In this document: positions 1 to 8,353 of the stretch, one piece after another
How positions within the stretch are numbered: the stretch's first letter is position 1
How the letters are laid out: the number at the start of each line of letters is the position of its first letter
From: Clostridia bacterium
Lineage (GTDB): Bacteria; Bacillota; Clostridia; TANB77; CAG-508
Direction: 5' to 3'
Assembly (NCBI GenBank): GCA_900770415.1
Contig: CAAGKN010000026.1
Span: 124,001-188,000 of the forward strand
DNA length: 64,000 bases
Notes under the pieces: model-generated
What the model was told of the DNA's origin: nothing
Databases searched by the model: none
What the model saw: the letters and a program-made list of their open reading frames with translations, nothing else
Position numbers and translations under genes: made by a program

Positions 1-317
1 ACAATTCTTATATATTTTTCTACATTTGCTGTTGTAGGAACTTTATCTGGTAAAACTGCTAAATATTCTAGTCCTCCAACTGCTTCAAATTTTCCAAGTG
101 ATATTAGTTCTGCTTTTACTGTTATTATATCTATTGGCTCTGCTCTATTATATAAGTTTGTTATTGCTTCATATATTGTTTTATTATCTTGTCTATAAAA
201 ATCGTCTGGTTTTAGAACTTCTATACTGTCAACTACAGCGTCTTTATCTGTAAGCATACTTCCTATTACGGCTTGTTCTGCTTCTATATCGTGTGGTGGT
301 ACTTTTCCTAATTCCAT
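1..317 (-). CDS. dnaB: Replicative DNA helicase DnaB, N-terminal part (runs off the window)
   Basis: The 105 visible residues begin MELGKVPPHDIEAEQAVIGS and match the N-terminal, primase-binding domain of the DnaB-family hexameric helicase that unwinds DNA at the replication fork. The RecA-like motor domain lies beyond the window edge. A good Shine-Dalgarno (AGGAG) sits just before the ATG. It follows rplI by 25 bases on the same strand, the usual rplI-dnaB order of Firmicutes, so the two are probably co-transcribed. No in-frame CGG is present in the visible part. Confidence 0.95.
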   Translation of the reverse strand, partial: MELGKVPPHDIEAEQAVIGSMLTDKDAVVDSIEVLKPDDFYRQDNKTIYEAITNLYNRAEPIDIITVKAELISLGKFEAVGGLEYLAVLPDKVPTTANVEKYIRI

Positions 318-342
318 TTTATTTATCTCCTATCTTGTTTTA

Positions 343-789
343 TTATTCCGGCATTATATTTAATGTTAATTTTGCATTTATTCCTTCTCCAAATTTTACA
401 TCTACTGAAAATCTTCCTATGTTTTTTATTGTTTCTTTTAAAACTATTTTCTTTTTATCTATATCCATATTTTGTTTATTTTTTAGTTCTTGTGATATTT
501 CTTTTGCTGTTATTCCGCCAAATATTTTTCCGTTTTCTCCTGCTTTTACTTTTAAATCTAATGTTATATTATTTATTTTCTCTGCTTGTTTTTTAAATTC
601 TTCTATCTCTAAACTTTTTTTATGTGCTTGTGAATCTTTTTTTGCTTGTAGTTTTAGAAGGTTGTCCTTTGTTGCTTCTAATGCTAGTTTCTTTGGAAAT
701 AAAAAGTTTCTTGCATAACCATCGTTTGCATTTATAATCTCATCTTTTTTCCCTACATTTTTAATATCTTGTAATAATATAACCTTCAT
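343..789 (-). CDS. rplI: 50S ribosomal protein L9
   Basis: The 148-residue protein is the normal length for bL9. It starts [15 protein letters not shown] and has the conserved N-terminal rRNA-binding domain (the [13 protein letters not shown] segment), a long charged connecting helix and a C-terminal domain. It binds 23S rRNA near the L1 stalk and helps maintain reading frame, which is of interest in a genome with apparent pervasive +1 frameshifting. It contains several out-of-frame CGG triplets, for example in the GENGKIFGG region, and none is associated with an indel. It lies directly upstream of dnaB. Confidence 0.97.
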   Translation of the reverse strand: MKVILLQDIKNVGKKDEIINANDGYARNFLFPKKLALEATKDNLLKLQAKKDSQAHKKSLEIEEFKKQAEKINNITLDLKVKAGENGKIFGGITAKEISQELKNKQNMDIDKKKIVLKETIKNIGRFSVDVKFGEGINAKLTLNIMPE

Positions 790-855
790 ATATATGCACC
801 TCTTTAATTTTTTTCATATTGTATCACAGATTTTTTATAAATACAACTTTTATAT

Positions 856-884
856 GAAGTGTGAAACTTCACATTTCACACTTC
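856..884 (-). terminator. Hairpin downstream of the frameshifted peptidase gene
   Basis: An 11-bp perfect stem (GAAGTGTGAAA and its complement) closes a 7-base loop just after the stop of the 906-1590 gene and before rplI. The U-tract is weak, so it is a possible terminator or RNA-stabilising hairpin. Confidence 0.5.
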
Positions 885-905
885 GCAAAATTCCATTTAT
901 ACTTT

Positions 906-1590
906 CTAATCTATTGTAGTGCTTGTTCTTCCTGTTCCTACTACGTCTTCTTGTAGTGAGCGCCATGTATTGCAACCTACTATTCCATCTACTGGTAGCC
1001 CTCTGCTCCTTTGATAATTTCTTACTGCTTCTTCGGTTCTGCCTCCAAATATTCCGATCTAATCCACCTGTTTTAAATCCTAATGTGTTTAGGTCATCTT
1101 GTGCTATTAACACATACGTACTTATACTACCTCTTTTTATTAATGGATATCCTGCTGTGCCACAAGCTGGTCTTCCAAATCTTTTATCAAAATGTACCCA
1201 AGTAGGTGTTAAACTTTGTGGTTCTACATAGGTCCATACTCCGTGAACTGTTTGCTGTGTTCCATAGTCTATTTCTTTCTGATGTACTTAACACTTGACC
1301 TGCGTCAAATGAAACTCCGTGCGTAATGTTGACTTTGCGAACCATGTCCTCCGCTCCCATGGTCTTTTAAATGCAAATCCTACTGGAATTGGTGCTCCAA
1401 ATAAATACCTTGTTGTGTTAAAACTTTGCATTGCTCTTTTTGTTGTCCATAGTGTTGGACTTTTACTAGAACCTCTGAATTCTCCAACTGTTAAGCTCCT
1501 ATTTGCATTGTATGGCATAGCCTCGTTTTCATTTCTATAATAATTTTCCATTCTATTTGTATCATTATTAAATACTATTATTCTTGCCAT
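906..1590 (-). CDS. M15-peptidase-like cell-wall protein with C-terminal peptidoglycan-binding domain; needs four +1 shifts at CGG
   Basis: Read conventionally this is three overlapping fragments. If each in-frame CGGA is read as a single glycine, one 226-residue protein appears. It starts MARIIVFNNDTNRMENYYRN, carries GGHGSQSQHYAGVSFDAGQ (an SxHxxGxxxD zinc-peptidase-like motif) and WVHFDKR, and ends in a peptidoglycan-binding type 1 repeat (LNTLGFKTGGLDGIFGGRT...DGIVGCNTW, about residues 158-213). The shifts fall at codons 80, 91, 116 and 178; the second supplies the Gly of the HxxG motif. The restored frame continues to a TAG stop. The family assignment rests on motifs only. No signal peptide is visible. 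The SD GGAGG lies before the ATG. Confidence 0.82.
1054..1056 (-). other. CGG +1 frameshift site (peptidase gene, codon 178)
   Basis: GAT-CGGA-ATA: reading CGGA as Gly restores GGLDGIFGGRT of the peptidoglycan-binding repeat. Reading CGG as Arg leads out of frame. Confidence 0.82.
1241..1243 (-). other. CGG +1 frameshift site (peptidase gene, codon 116)
   Basis: TCA-CGGA-GTA: reading CGGA as Gly gives NSSGVWTYVEP and opens the frame to the WVHFD motif. Confidence 0.82.
1317..1319 (-). other. CGG +1 frameshift site (peptidase gene, codon 91)
   Basis: GCA-CGGA-GTT: reading CGGA as Gly gives QHYAGVSFDAGQ, completing an HxxG-type motif. Confidence 0.83.
1351..1353 (-). other. CGG +1 frameshift site (peptidase gene, codon 80)
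   Basis: GAG-CGGA-GGA: reading CGGA as Gly gives KRPWEGGHGSQSQ. Without the shift the frame ends about 20 codons later. Confidence 0.82.
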
Positions 1591-1687
1591 AAAAATTAAA
1601 CCTCCATAAAATATATCTCTTTATATTTTATGAGTTTTTTTATTTTTTGTGCCAAAATTCTCCGTTGCATGGTTTATCTTCTTCTTT

Positions 1688-2692
1688 TTAATTTTCTATA
1701 TTAGCATGTTTTAATCCTTCTGCTGTATACTTTGTTAAAATGTTCGCACTATTTTTATAATAAAATTCCTTTTTAATATATTCGTAAGCATTTAAAAATA
1801 ATTCTAAATTTATTTTCTCTTGTATTAAACTACTAATAGCTTTGAGTATTCTATTTTTGTTATTTATAGGTTTCTCATAATATTCAAAAGAATCATAATT
1901 CCATAAATTATCATAAATAATAGCTGTATTTTCTTTGTCATTAAAGAAATACCCATATCCAACCATATCAGAAGAATCATAATTGCCCTTTTTTAATAAT
2001 TTATTTAACTTTTCTTTCCATGTGCATAAATAATCAAGAACAAAGATTTCTCCAAGCTCCTCATAACCATCTGATTCATTGTTTGAAATCAATATGTCTC
2101 CTTTTTTAAATGGTGTTGGAATATTTAAAAATATATTATCAATATCTAAAAATTCATCTTTGTCTTCTACTATGTTTACTAATTTAATTTTTTTATTTTT
2201 AACTGTATAAAAAGCAGTAATACTATCTTCTTGTTTAGAAAGATTTTTCCTCGTAATTTTAAAAGAAATTGTGTCATTATATTTTCCTATATAATTACTT
2301 ACATCTTTGTAAACTTCGGCAAATGTCTTTTTTGTATTCTTAATATTGCTTCTATAATCATATTCCATTGTTGATTTATTATATTCAATCCATGTATATA
2401 TACAGTCTTTATTTTTGCTAGCAAGTTTAATTTGCAAATCTTTTAATCTATTAATTTCATTTTGAATCATTATTTTAACACTATCATAATACCTGCAATT
2501 AATTCTTTCTATAACTTCCATGTCTGGATAATGTTCAATTAAATCTTTGTATTTATTAATTTTTTCGTCAATACTCATTTTTTTATTTCTATATACTAAA
2601 ACTGCCAGTTCTTCTGTATTAAATTTATGTTTTATACTTCTACAATAATTACCTATTGTTCTTGAATTTATTAGGTTATAGTCATCTTTCAT
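1688..2692 (-). CDS. Hypothetical protein, last gene of a PolC-like operon
   Basis: I do not recognise this 334-residue protein. It starts MKDDYNLINSRTIGNYCRSI, is rich in Lys, Asn and Tyr, and has no signal peptide or membrane segment. I chose the ATG at 2692 because it overlaps the stop of the upstream gene (ATGA) and has a GGAG motif 9 bases upstream; an in-frame start exists at 2707. The overlap suggests translational coupling, so its product probably works with the two upstream proteins. No conserved catalytic motif could be picked out by eye. Confidence 0.75.
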   Translation of the reverse strand: MKDDYNLINSRTIGNYCRSIKHKFNTEELAVLVYRNKKMSIDEKINKYKDLIEHYPDMEVIERINCRYYDSVKIMIQNEINRLKDLQIKLASKNKDCIYTWIEYNKSTMEYDYRSNIKNTKKTFAEVYKDVSNYIGKYNDTISFKITRKNLSKQEDSITAFYTVKNKKIKLVNIVEDKDEFLDIDNIFLNIPTPFKKGDILISNNESDGYEELGEIFVLDYLCTWKEKLNKLLKKGNYDSSDMVGYGYFFNDKENTAIIYDNLWNYDSFEYYEKPINNKNRILKAISSLIQEKINLELFLNAYEYIKKEFYYKNSANILTKYTAEGLKHANIEN

Positions 2693-3915
2693 TTTTCTTT
2701 CTCCCATCCATTAGTTTGACTCATTATTTCCTTAACATCTCGAAAGCTTTTATTTTTATTTAATGTTACCCAATACAATTCTATATCAGGTATATTTAAT
2801 GAATCGTGTATATGTAATTCAATATTATCTGTTCCAAATTGTTTATATATTTTTTTCCAGAATGTATTTGATTTATAGACCTCTATACCTCTATTATTAC
2901 TTGCAATTTGCAGAATTACAAGTTTTGCATTTGGTTCTGTTTGTTCTATTTTGAAATCCTGTATTTCAGAATTTAAAACCATTTTATGCACTTTTAGATT
3001 GTTATTGTCTAGGTCTTTACGTGTAAACCATCCTATTATATCTGATAGGTTATCTTCTGTAAGGAACGAATCATCTGCAGTTGCATATGTTGCAAATCTT
3101 AAAAAGTTGATAATATAATCTACATCTTTAGTAATTAATGTAAAATTGTGTGTTTCAACATTAGTTTCATAAATTTCTATAATATTAATAGCAGTGCTAT
3201 TTTCATTATAGTAATTAGAAATTATATCCTCTGCAATTTTATTTTTTTTAGAACCAATTATAATTATAAGTGGATTCAATATTGTTCTAAATAATTCATG
3301 TTCTAATTTATTATTTTTGCATTTAATAAATTGAACTTCTTCAGTTTGTTCTTCATATTTATCTATTCTTTCTTGGGTATGTCTTTTATATTCTTCTTTC
3401 TTAAATTCATCAATTATTTCATTCCCAAAATCATCTATTGCAACTATAGAGCAAAAAAATCCAGGCGCATACCACATATCTTTAGCTGTTGAATACATTT
3501 TCTTCCAATATGTTTCTACTATTTCTTTATCTTTTCTCAATTTTTTTGGAATTTCTCTAACATCACATAGTCCGTTATTTATTTCCAATAACGCTAATTC
3601 TTTATTGTCTTTTTGCTTTTCTCCAATGTATCTATATCCTGATATTCCTTCAATTATTGAGGCTTTGCAACATTCAAAATCATTCTTTACATTTTCTGAA
3701 AAAAATTCTAAAGCATATCCATACTTTCTCTTAAAAACTTCTTTTGCAAGTTCCTTATTAGCTTTTAGTTGCTTTCCCATATATTCACATACCAAGCCAT
3801 CATAAGCATCTATGGCATTTATTATTACTTCTTCATCATTTATAAATTCCTCTGGTATTTTATCTTTTTTTAATTCTTTTGATTTAATTCTTTTTATACA
3901 TTCTTGTTTATTCAT
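2689..3915 (-). CDS. Hypothetical protein, middle gene of the PolC-like operon (possible DUF4116-like repeats)
   Basis: This is a 408-residue cytoplasmic-looking protein. The N-terminal third contains short repeated helical units resembling DUF4116-type repeats (INDEEVIINAIDAYDG, KDNKELALLEIN, LRKDKEIVETYWK). The C-terminal half is unlike anything I recognise. It overlaps the PolC-like gene by 8 bases upstream and the next gene by 4 bases downstream, so the three form one tightly coupled operon. Its last 20 or so codons (ELHIHDSLNIPDIELYW) recur as a detached fragment at 6272-6329, which shows past duplication or recombination at this locus. Confidence 0.75.
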   Translation of the reverse strand: MNKQECIKRIKSKELKKDKIPEEFINDEEVIINAIDAYDGLVCEYMGKQLKANKELAKEVFKRKYGYALEFFSENVKNDFECCKASIIEGISGYRYIGEKQKDNKELALLEINNGLCDVREIPKKLRKDKEIVETYWKKMYSTAKDMWYAPGFFCSIVAIDDFGNEIIDEFKKEEYKRHTQERIDKYEEQTEEVQFIKCKNNKLEHELFRTILNPLIIIIGSKKNKIAEDIISNYYNENSTAINIIEIYETNVETHNFTLITKDVDYIINFLRFATYATADDSFLTEDNLSDIIGWFTRKDLDNNNLKVHKMVLNSEIQDFKIEQTEPNAKLVILQIASNNRGIEVYKSNTFWKKIYKQFGTDNIELHIHDSLNIPDIELYWVTLNKNKSFRDVKEIMSQTNGWEKEK

Positions 3916-6253
3916 ATTTTTTATTTTCTCCCTTTAATATTCCTCTATTAAACATTTCAAGTATTAATTCTAAGTCATTTATCTTATCCCTATTAGCACA
4001 ATTATAATCTAACTCTTTATCTATCTCATGTCTTTCTTTTTTATCATATAATCTATGTAGTTCATTTTTAACCTGGCTCTTGCAGTAATAATCTTTTATA
4101 TTCAATTTAGATTTTATTTTAAAGTAAACTTTATAAAATGCTTCTGGATAATGTACTTTAAACCATGCAATTTTGAATGCATTTATTGTATAAGATATAG
4201 CATGAGATTTTGGGAACATATAACTAATTTTTTCTGCTGACTCAATATACCAGTTGGGGATATTATGCTTTCTCATTATATTTTTGTATTTGTCCCATTG
4301 TTTATTATAGTTTTTATGTCCATCTCTCATATATTGCCATTCGCTTCTAGCTTTAGAAGCTTTTCCTCTCCCAACAAAATCAACTATATCATACGCTTTT
4401 TTATTACCTATTCCATTATTTGTAAGATAATTATACATATCTTCACGATTTGAAATAACCTCATCAACTTTTTTACATTCATTTTTAATTAATCTTGCTG
4501 CATTACAGATCCACGTATCTGTCCCATGTGAAAGAGCAGATATACAGACTAGGTCATTAAAATTCTTTGGTTTTGCTACTTCAATCATCTTTTCTACAAA
4601 TTTTGTTCCAAATTCAGAAATACCTTTTGTGCTAATCATATAGGATTTATTATTTGTGTGTAAAAACATTTTCAATGTTTGTTTATCATTAAAATCAATA
4701 TCTTTCGAATTTATTTTTGTTTCTTTTTCTAATTCATGTATCATTGTTAGATCATCATTACTTAATATATTAAATTTATATAATCCCAAGTCCCAAAGTG
4801 TATGATAGTCGCAATGTGTTTTTAGGTATCCTTTATCTCCAATTTCTGTTGGGCAAAAGTCCAATATTCCCAATTCAGTAGGAATAATAAAAATTCCTTC
4901 AGGATGTTCTCCCGTTATTCTTTTTACTCCTGCTAATTTTTGTAATACTTCTTTTTTATTTTCAAAATCATCTATTTCAAAATTTTTTTCATATTCATTA
5001 AAACAATCTGTCACAGTTTTGTCTGACAAAGTACATATTGTACCTCCCAAAATAACTTTATATTTTCCGAACCTTTTTTGTAAATATTCAAATATTTTAT
5101 ATCTTATTTCTCCTGAACAATTTAAGTATATATCTGGTTTTTTATTGTAGTCTTTTCCAACGAATACTTCAAACGGGAGATTATATTTTACAGGATCTAT
5201 ATTGGTTATACCTAGCAAATATGCAACTAATGAGCATCCTACACTTCCTCTGTAACCAACTTTATATCCTAATTTGTTTGAATATTCTGCAATCTCACTA
5301 TATATTAAAAAAATTGTTTCAAATTGATTTTTTATTATGGAACCAATTTCTAATTTTAATCTATCCTTTATATCTTTAGGTAATTTTCCTCCATATAATC
5401 TTTTGGCCTTGTCATAACATTTTCTATTAAGTATTGTATCTGCAGATTCTATTTCAGGACATTTGTCTTTTACTTGTATCAAATTAATTTTGTCTATCTT
5501 ATTTGCTATTTTTTTAGTATTATCATTTATTATTTCTTTAGCATTTTCTAAATAATTAAACTTATCTATTAATTCTTTTGTTCTTTGAAAATAATTATAA
5601 TTTCCTTCTTCTATATTATTAGATTTTTTATAAAAATTTAATATTTCATTGCATCTATAGTCTTTTTCATTTATAAAATTACATTCTGATGTTCCGATAA
5701 TAATTTTATTTTCTTTTTTACAAAGTTCATTTATTTTTTTGTTTATGTTCTCATTGCTTTTATTTGGTTCAATGCCTACAAAATCATAATATTTTAAAAT
5801 TTTTAAAACATTTGAATTATCAATATTTTGATAAACTTCGCTGTTTTTACCTATTGAAGCAAATAATAATCCATCTCTACTTTGGTTTAATTCATTTCTG
5901 TATATTATAGGTTTTCCATACTCAGTATGTGAATAAGCTTTTGATATTAATTTATATAAATTTTTAAGCCCTTTTTGTTCTTTTACATAAATATAAATGG
6001 AATATTCATTTTCTGTATTATGACTTTCCTTTAAGTGCATTTCTGCCCCGTAAATAATTTTAAAGTTCTTGCTATTTGTACAAAGTTTCAGATAATTATA
6101 AGCTTCAAAAAAAGACTGTGTACTATCTATATCAGTTAATGCTATTGCATTATCTCCTCTTTTTATTGCTTCCGCTATATATTCTCTTGCATCATTAATT
6201 CCTTGTAATTTTGACATTTTAGTATGGCAACATAATTCAACTCTATTTTCCAT
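3908..6253 (-). CDS. Catalytically degenerate PolC/DnaE-like DNA polymerase III alpha homologue with PHP domain
   Basis: The 781-residue protein resembles Gram-positive PolC but lacks the N-terminal OB and exonuclease regions. A PHP domain opens the protein (RVELCCHTKMS, IALTDIDSTQSFFEAY). Palm and finger motifs follow: YRGSVGCSLVAYLLG (about 334-348), KPDIYLNCSGE (372-382), GGTICTLSDKTV, GVKRITGEHPEG (442-453) and LYKFNILSNDDLT (491-503). The catalytic signature of active C-family polymerases is PDIDLxF plus LKLDILGHDD. Here the second Asp is Tyr376 and the third is Asn495, so two of three metal-binding aspartates are lost; the PHP His motif is also altered (CCH). It is probably inactive as a polymerase and may have a regulatory or defence role. 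It heads a three-gene overlapping operon. Confidence 0.85.
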   Translation of the reverse strand: MENRVELCCHTKMSKLQGINDAREYIAEAIKRGDNAIALTDIDSTQSFFEAYNYLKLCTNSKNFKIIYGAEMHLKESHNTENEYSIYIYVKEQKGLKNLYKLISKAYSHTEYGKPIIYRNELNQSRDGLLFASIGKNSEVYQNIDNSNVLKILKYYDFVGIEPNKSNENINKKINELCKKENKIIIGTSECNFINEKDYRCNEILNFYKKSNNIEEGNYNYFQRTKELIDKFNYLENAKEIINDNTKKIANKIDKINLIQVKDKCPEIESADTILNRKCYDKAKRLYGGKLPKDIKDRLKLEIGSIIKNQFETIFLIYSEIAEYSNKLGYKVGYRGSVGCSLVAYLLGITNIDPVKYNLPFEVFVGKDYNKKPDIYLNCSGEIRYKIFEYLQKRFGKYKVILGGTICTLSDKTVTDCFNEYEKNFEIDDFENKKEVLQKLAGVKRITGEHPEGIFIIPTELGILDFCPTEIGDKGYLKTHCDYHTLWDLGLYKFNILSNDDLTMIHELEKETKINSKDIDFNDKQTLKMFLHTNNKSYMISTKGISEFGTKFVEKMIEVAKPKNFNDLVCISALSHGTDTWICNAARLIKNECKKVDEVISNREDMYNYLTNNGIGNKKAYDIVDFVGRGKASKARSEWQYMRDGHKNYNKQWDKYKNIMRKHNIPNWYIESAEKISYMFPKSHAISYTINAFKIAWFKVHYPEAFYKVYFKIKSKLNIKDYYCKSQVKNELHRLYDKKERHEIDKELDYNCANRDKINDLELILEMFNRGILKGENKKYE

Positions 6254-6271
6254 TTCATTTCTCCTTTATAG

Positions 6272-6329
6272 TATTAACCAATACAATTCTATATCAGCTA
6301 TGTTTAATAAATCATGTATATGTAATTCA
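6272..6329 (-). pseudogene. Detached duplicate of the 3' end of the 2689-3915 gene
   Basis: These 58 bases match 2765-2823 with few differences and still encode ELHIHDLLNIADIELYW in the minus frame, but have no start or body. The similarity stops exactly where the hairpin array begins (6330). A much shorter echo (WITLN) sits at about 8280-8297. Confidence 0.7.
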
Positions 6330-6508
6330 GGCTAGAACAAAGCGACTTTAGTCGTCCTTTGTTCTAGCCGATTTGAGTTTCCGAATGAAATGAGGAAATC
6401 TCAAAGGCAATAGCGATTATAGCATTTTTATATACTAGGAAATTTCTCATTTCCTAGTATATAAAAAACAACTTAATTTGTACTTTTTAATAATACAAAT
6501 TAAGTTGT
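6330..6508. repeat. Array of four strong hairpins
   Basis: Four separate inverted repeats stand in a row: 6330-6369 (13-bp stem beginning GGCTAGAACAAAG, with a nested CGAC/GTCG stem), 6373-6404 (TTGAG-TTTCC stem, one bulge), 6429-6463 (perfect 14-bp stem beginning TATATACTAGG) and 6468-6508 (15-bp stem beginning ACAACTTAATTTG). On the minus strand the last one is followed by a T-run and could terminate the 6528-7352 gene. The others are unexplained: a structured RNA, a recombination site or element ends are all possible. Confidence 0.75.
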
Positions 6509-6527
6509 AATTTTTCAATATAGCTGG

Positions 6528-7352
6528 TCACGCAATGCCTTTTCTCTTTTTTATTTCATTTATTAGTCTTTGTTTTCCATATTTACTTTCTCCTCCATTA
6601 GATAGCATTCCTGAAAAGAAGATAGGAATCTGCTTATCATCTTTATAATTATAAACATGGTATGTAATAGGCTTTTCTTCACCGGTTAGTGCTTTTATTA
6701 TATATTTAGATGCCCTTGCATTGTTTATTAAAATAAATTCAAGAGTTTTTCCTTTTGCTAGTACCTTTTTTATATGTAAATCTAACATATTCTTTATCTT
6801 CTTATCAAAACCTTTATCTGTGTCATTTATCTTCTTGATAAAATTTTTTGAACTAGTTTCGTGATAATAAAATAAATCTCCTATAAGAATTGTATATTTT
6901 CTTTTTAGTTCATTAAAATGTTTTTCTAATATTTTTATATTATTTTCATTTTCTTTTTTTTCTATTTCTTTTTTTATTTCATCAAATTTTCTATTTTGCC
7001 ATGAAAAATTAGCTTCATCTTCATCTTTTTCATCTTTTTTATATACCTCATTTACTAAATTATATATAGGTTTAAAATAGCCATTATTAACCAGTTTTCC
7101 TCTTAATTCCTGTTCCTTTCCCTCTTCTTTATATTTCACATAATTTAAGAATATTTTACAATCTTTTTCTCTTTTTACATCCTGTTCATTTCCGGCTGGA
7201 TTAAGTCCCAATACTAGAATATTCTTTTTCTTTTTATCTATTTCTTCATTAAAAATTGCTTCTTCTGGTGTTAAATAAGTATCTTCAGCATTTTTTAACA
7301 TTTCTTTAGTTAGTTTCCTCATAGTATTACTTATATTTTCTTCATTACTCAT
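6528..7352 (-). CDS. Hypothetical protein, possibly a uracil-DNA-glycosylase-fold member
   Basis: This 274-residue protein starts MSNEENISNTMRKL at an ATG preceded by a strong AAGGAGG, preferred over an upstream in-frame ATG at 7382. Near the N-terminus KNILVLGLNPAGNEQD resembles the first motif of uracil-DNA-glycosylase-like folds, and the C-terminus has FFSGMLSNGGESKYGKQRL. The middle is a charged, probably helical insertion. The fold guess rests on one motif and is weak. It sits in the accessory island next to the GIY-YIG gene. Confidence 0.7.
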   Translation of the reverse strand: MSNEENISNTMRKLTKEMLKNAEDTYLTPEEAIFNEEIDKKKKNILVLGLNPAGNEQDVKREKDCKIFLNYVKYKEEGKEQELRGKLVNNGYFKPIYNLVNEVYKKDEKDEDEANFSWQNRKFDEIKKEIEKKENENNIKILEKHFNELKRKYTILIGDLFYYHETSSKNFIKKINDTDKGFDKKIKNMLDLHIKKVLAKGKTLEFILINNARASKYIIKALTGEEKPITYHVYNYKDDKQIPIFFSGMLSNGGESKYGKQRLINEIKKRKGIA

Positions 7353-7418
7353 CTTTCTTGCCTCCTTCCTTATTACTTTCATTTTCTAATTTTATTAGCT
7401 TCTCCCCATTCTTTTTTC

Positions 7419-8264
7419 CTAATTATTCATTCCAAACTTTATAGTCTGAAATACCTTCTTCCAAAATTCTTCTCTTTGAATAATATAACTATCTTTAGTT
7501 TTTTTATCAAAAATTTCTAAAATAGCATATGTAAAATTATCTTTAATATATTTTTCTCCTTGGGCTGGATTCTTTAATATTTCATTGAAAGTTTTGTTAC
7601 CTCCTGTTAACCCTTTTGCATATGAACACCACCTTTGCCATATGCCATCTTCGCCAGTTGCAGAACCTATGTAAATTTTTCCATTTGAAGTATCTGTTAT
7701 TGTATATATTCCCTTTACATTTTCTAAAGCATTTTTCCAGTCTGGTGCTTCGTATTTAGCAATAATTCTCAATTCGTTGTGTGACAATAGTACATTATTA
7801 TATCCATTAAAATCACATAGTCTTGCAGAAGGTGTTACTTCATATATTTCTGGATTGAAATCTCTTTGTACATTCTCAAATGGCTTATTATATATATCTC
7901 TACCCACTGGTCTATCTAATTTTATTATTAGTCTTTTGATATATTCTTTAAATTCCTTTTGCAAAGTTAATTTATATCCTATTTCATCATATACTTCTGG
8001 TATTATTTTTTCAATTTTATAAAGGCCTCCAAACATATAATAATTGCTTCCATATGGATAATATTGTGCAAAGGCAAAAACGTATTCTGCGTCTGCATAA
8101 TTATTGTTTGCTTGTTTAGATTTCCAAGTGTTCATTTCAATCCATCTATAGTCATCACTCAACAATAAATCTAACGCACGTAGACCTCTATTTCCTGCAT
8201 TCATATTAAATTTTACTTTTGCTTTACCTTTTTTAAATTCAAAAAAATCTTCGAACCTTATCAT
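7419..8264 (-). CDS. GIY-YIG nuclease-domain protein
   Basis: The 281-residue protein has a C-terminal GIY-YIG domain at about residues 190-275: GIYTITDTSNGKIYIGSATG, then the Arg of WQRWCSY and a Glu-bearing C-terminal helix (REEFWKKVF). The N-terminal 180 residues are a separate unrecognised domain, probably giving target or partner specificity. GIY-YIG domains cut DNA in restriction, repair and mobile-element systems. Its position among a WYL regulator and a degenerate polymerase suggests an accessory or defence role; this is inference. Confidence 0.85.
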   Translation of the reverse strand: MIRFEDFFEFKKGKAKVKFNMNAGNRGLRALDLLLSDDYRWIEMNTWKSKQANNNYADAEYVFAFAQYYPYGSNYYMFGGLYKIEKIIPEVYDEIGYKLTLQKEFKEYIKRLIIKLDRPVGRDIYNKPFENVQRDFNPEIYEVTPSARLCDFNGYNNVLLSHNELRIIAKYEAPDWKNALENVKGIYTITDTSNGKIYIGSATGEDGIWQRWCSYAKGLTGGNKTFNEILKNPAQGEKYIKDNFTYAILEIFDKKTKDSYIIQREEFWKKVFQTIKFGMNN

Positions 8265-8353
8265 TTAAGCTCCCCCTTATTTAATGTTATCCAGTTAATA
8301 ATACTATTTGAACTATAGTTAATCAATGTGCTTGGTCACACAATATATGAATT

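Noticed and set aside
923..1231. Plus-strand open frame across the peptidase gene
   Set aside because: It is an antisense shadow; the minus-strand reading has family motifs, a Shine-Dalgarno and the CGG pattern.
6330..6508. CRISPR array or type III toxin-antitoxin RNA repeats
   Set aside because: The four hairpins differ in sequence and there are no regular direct repeats or spacers.
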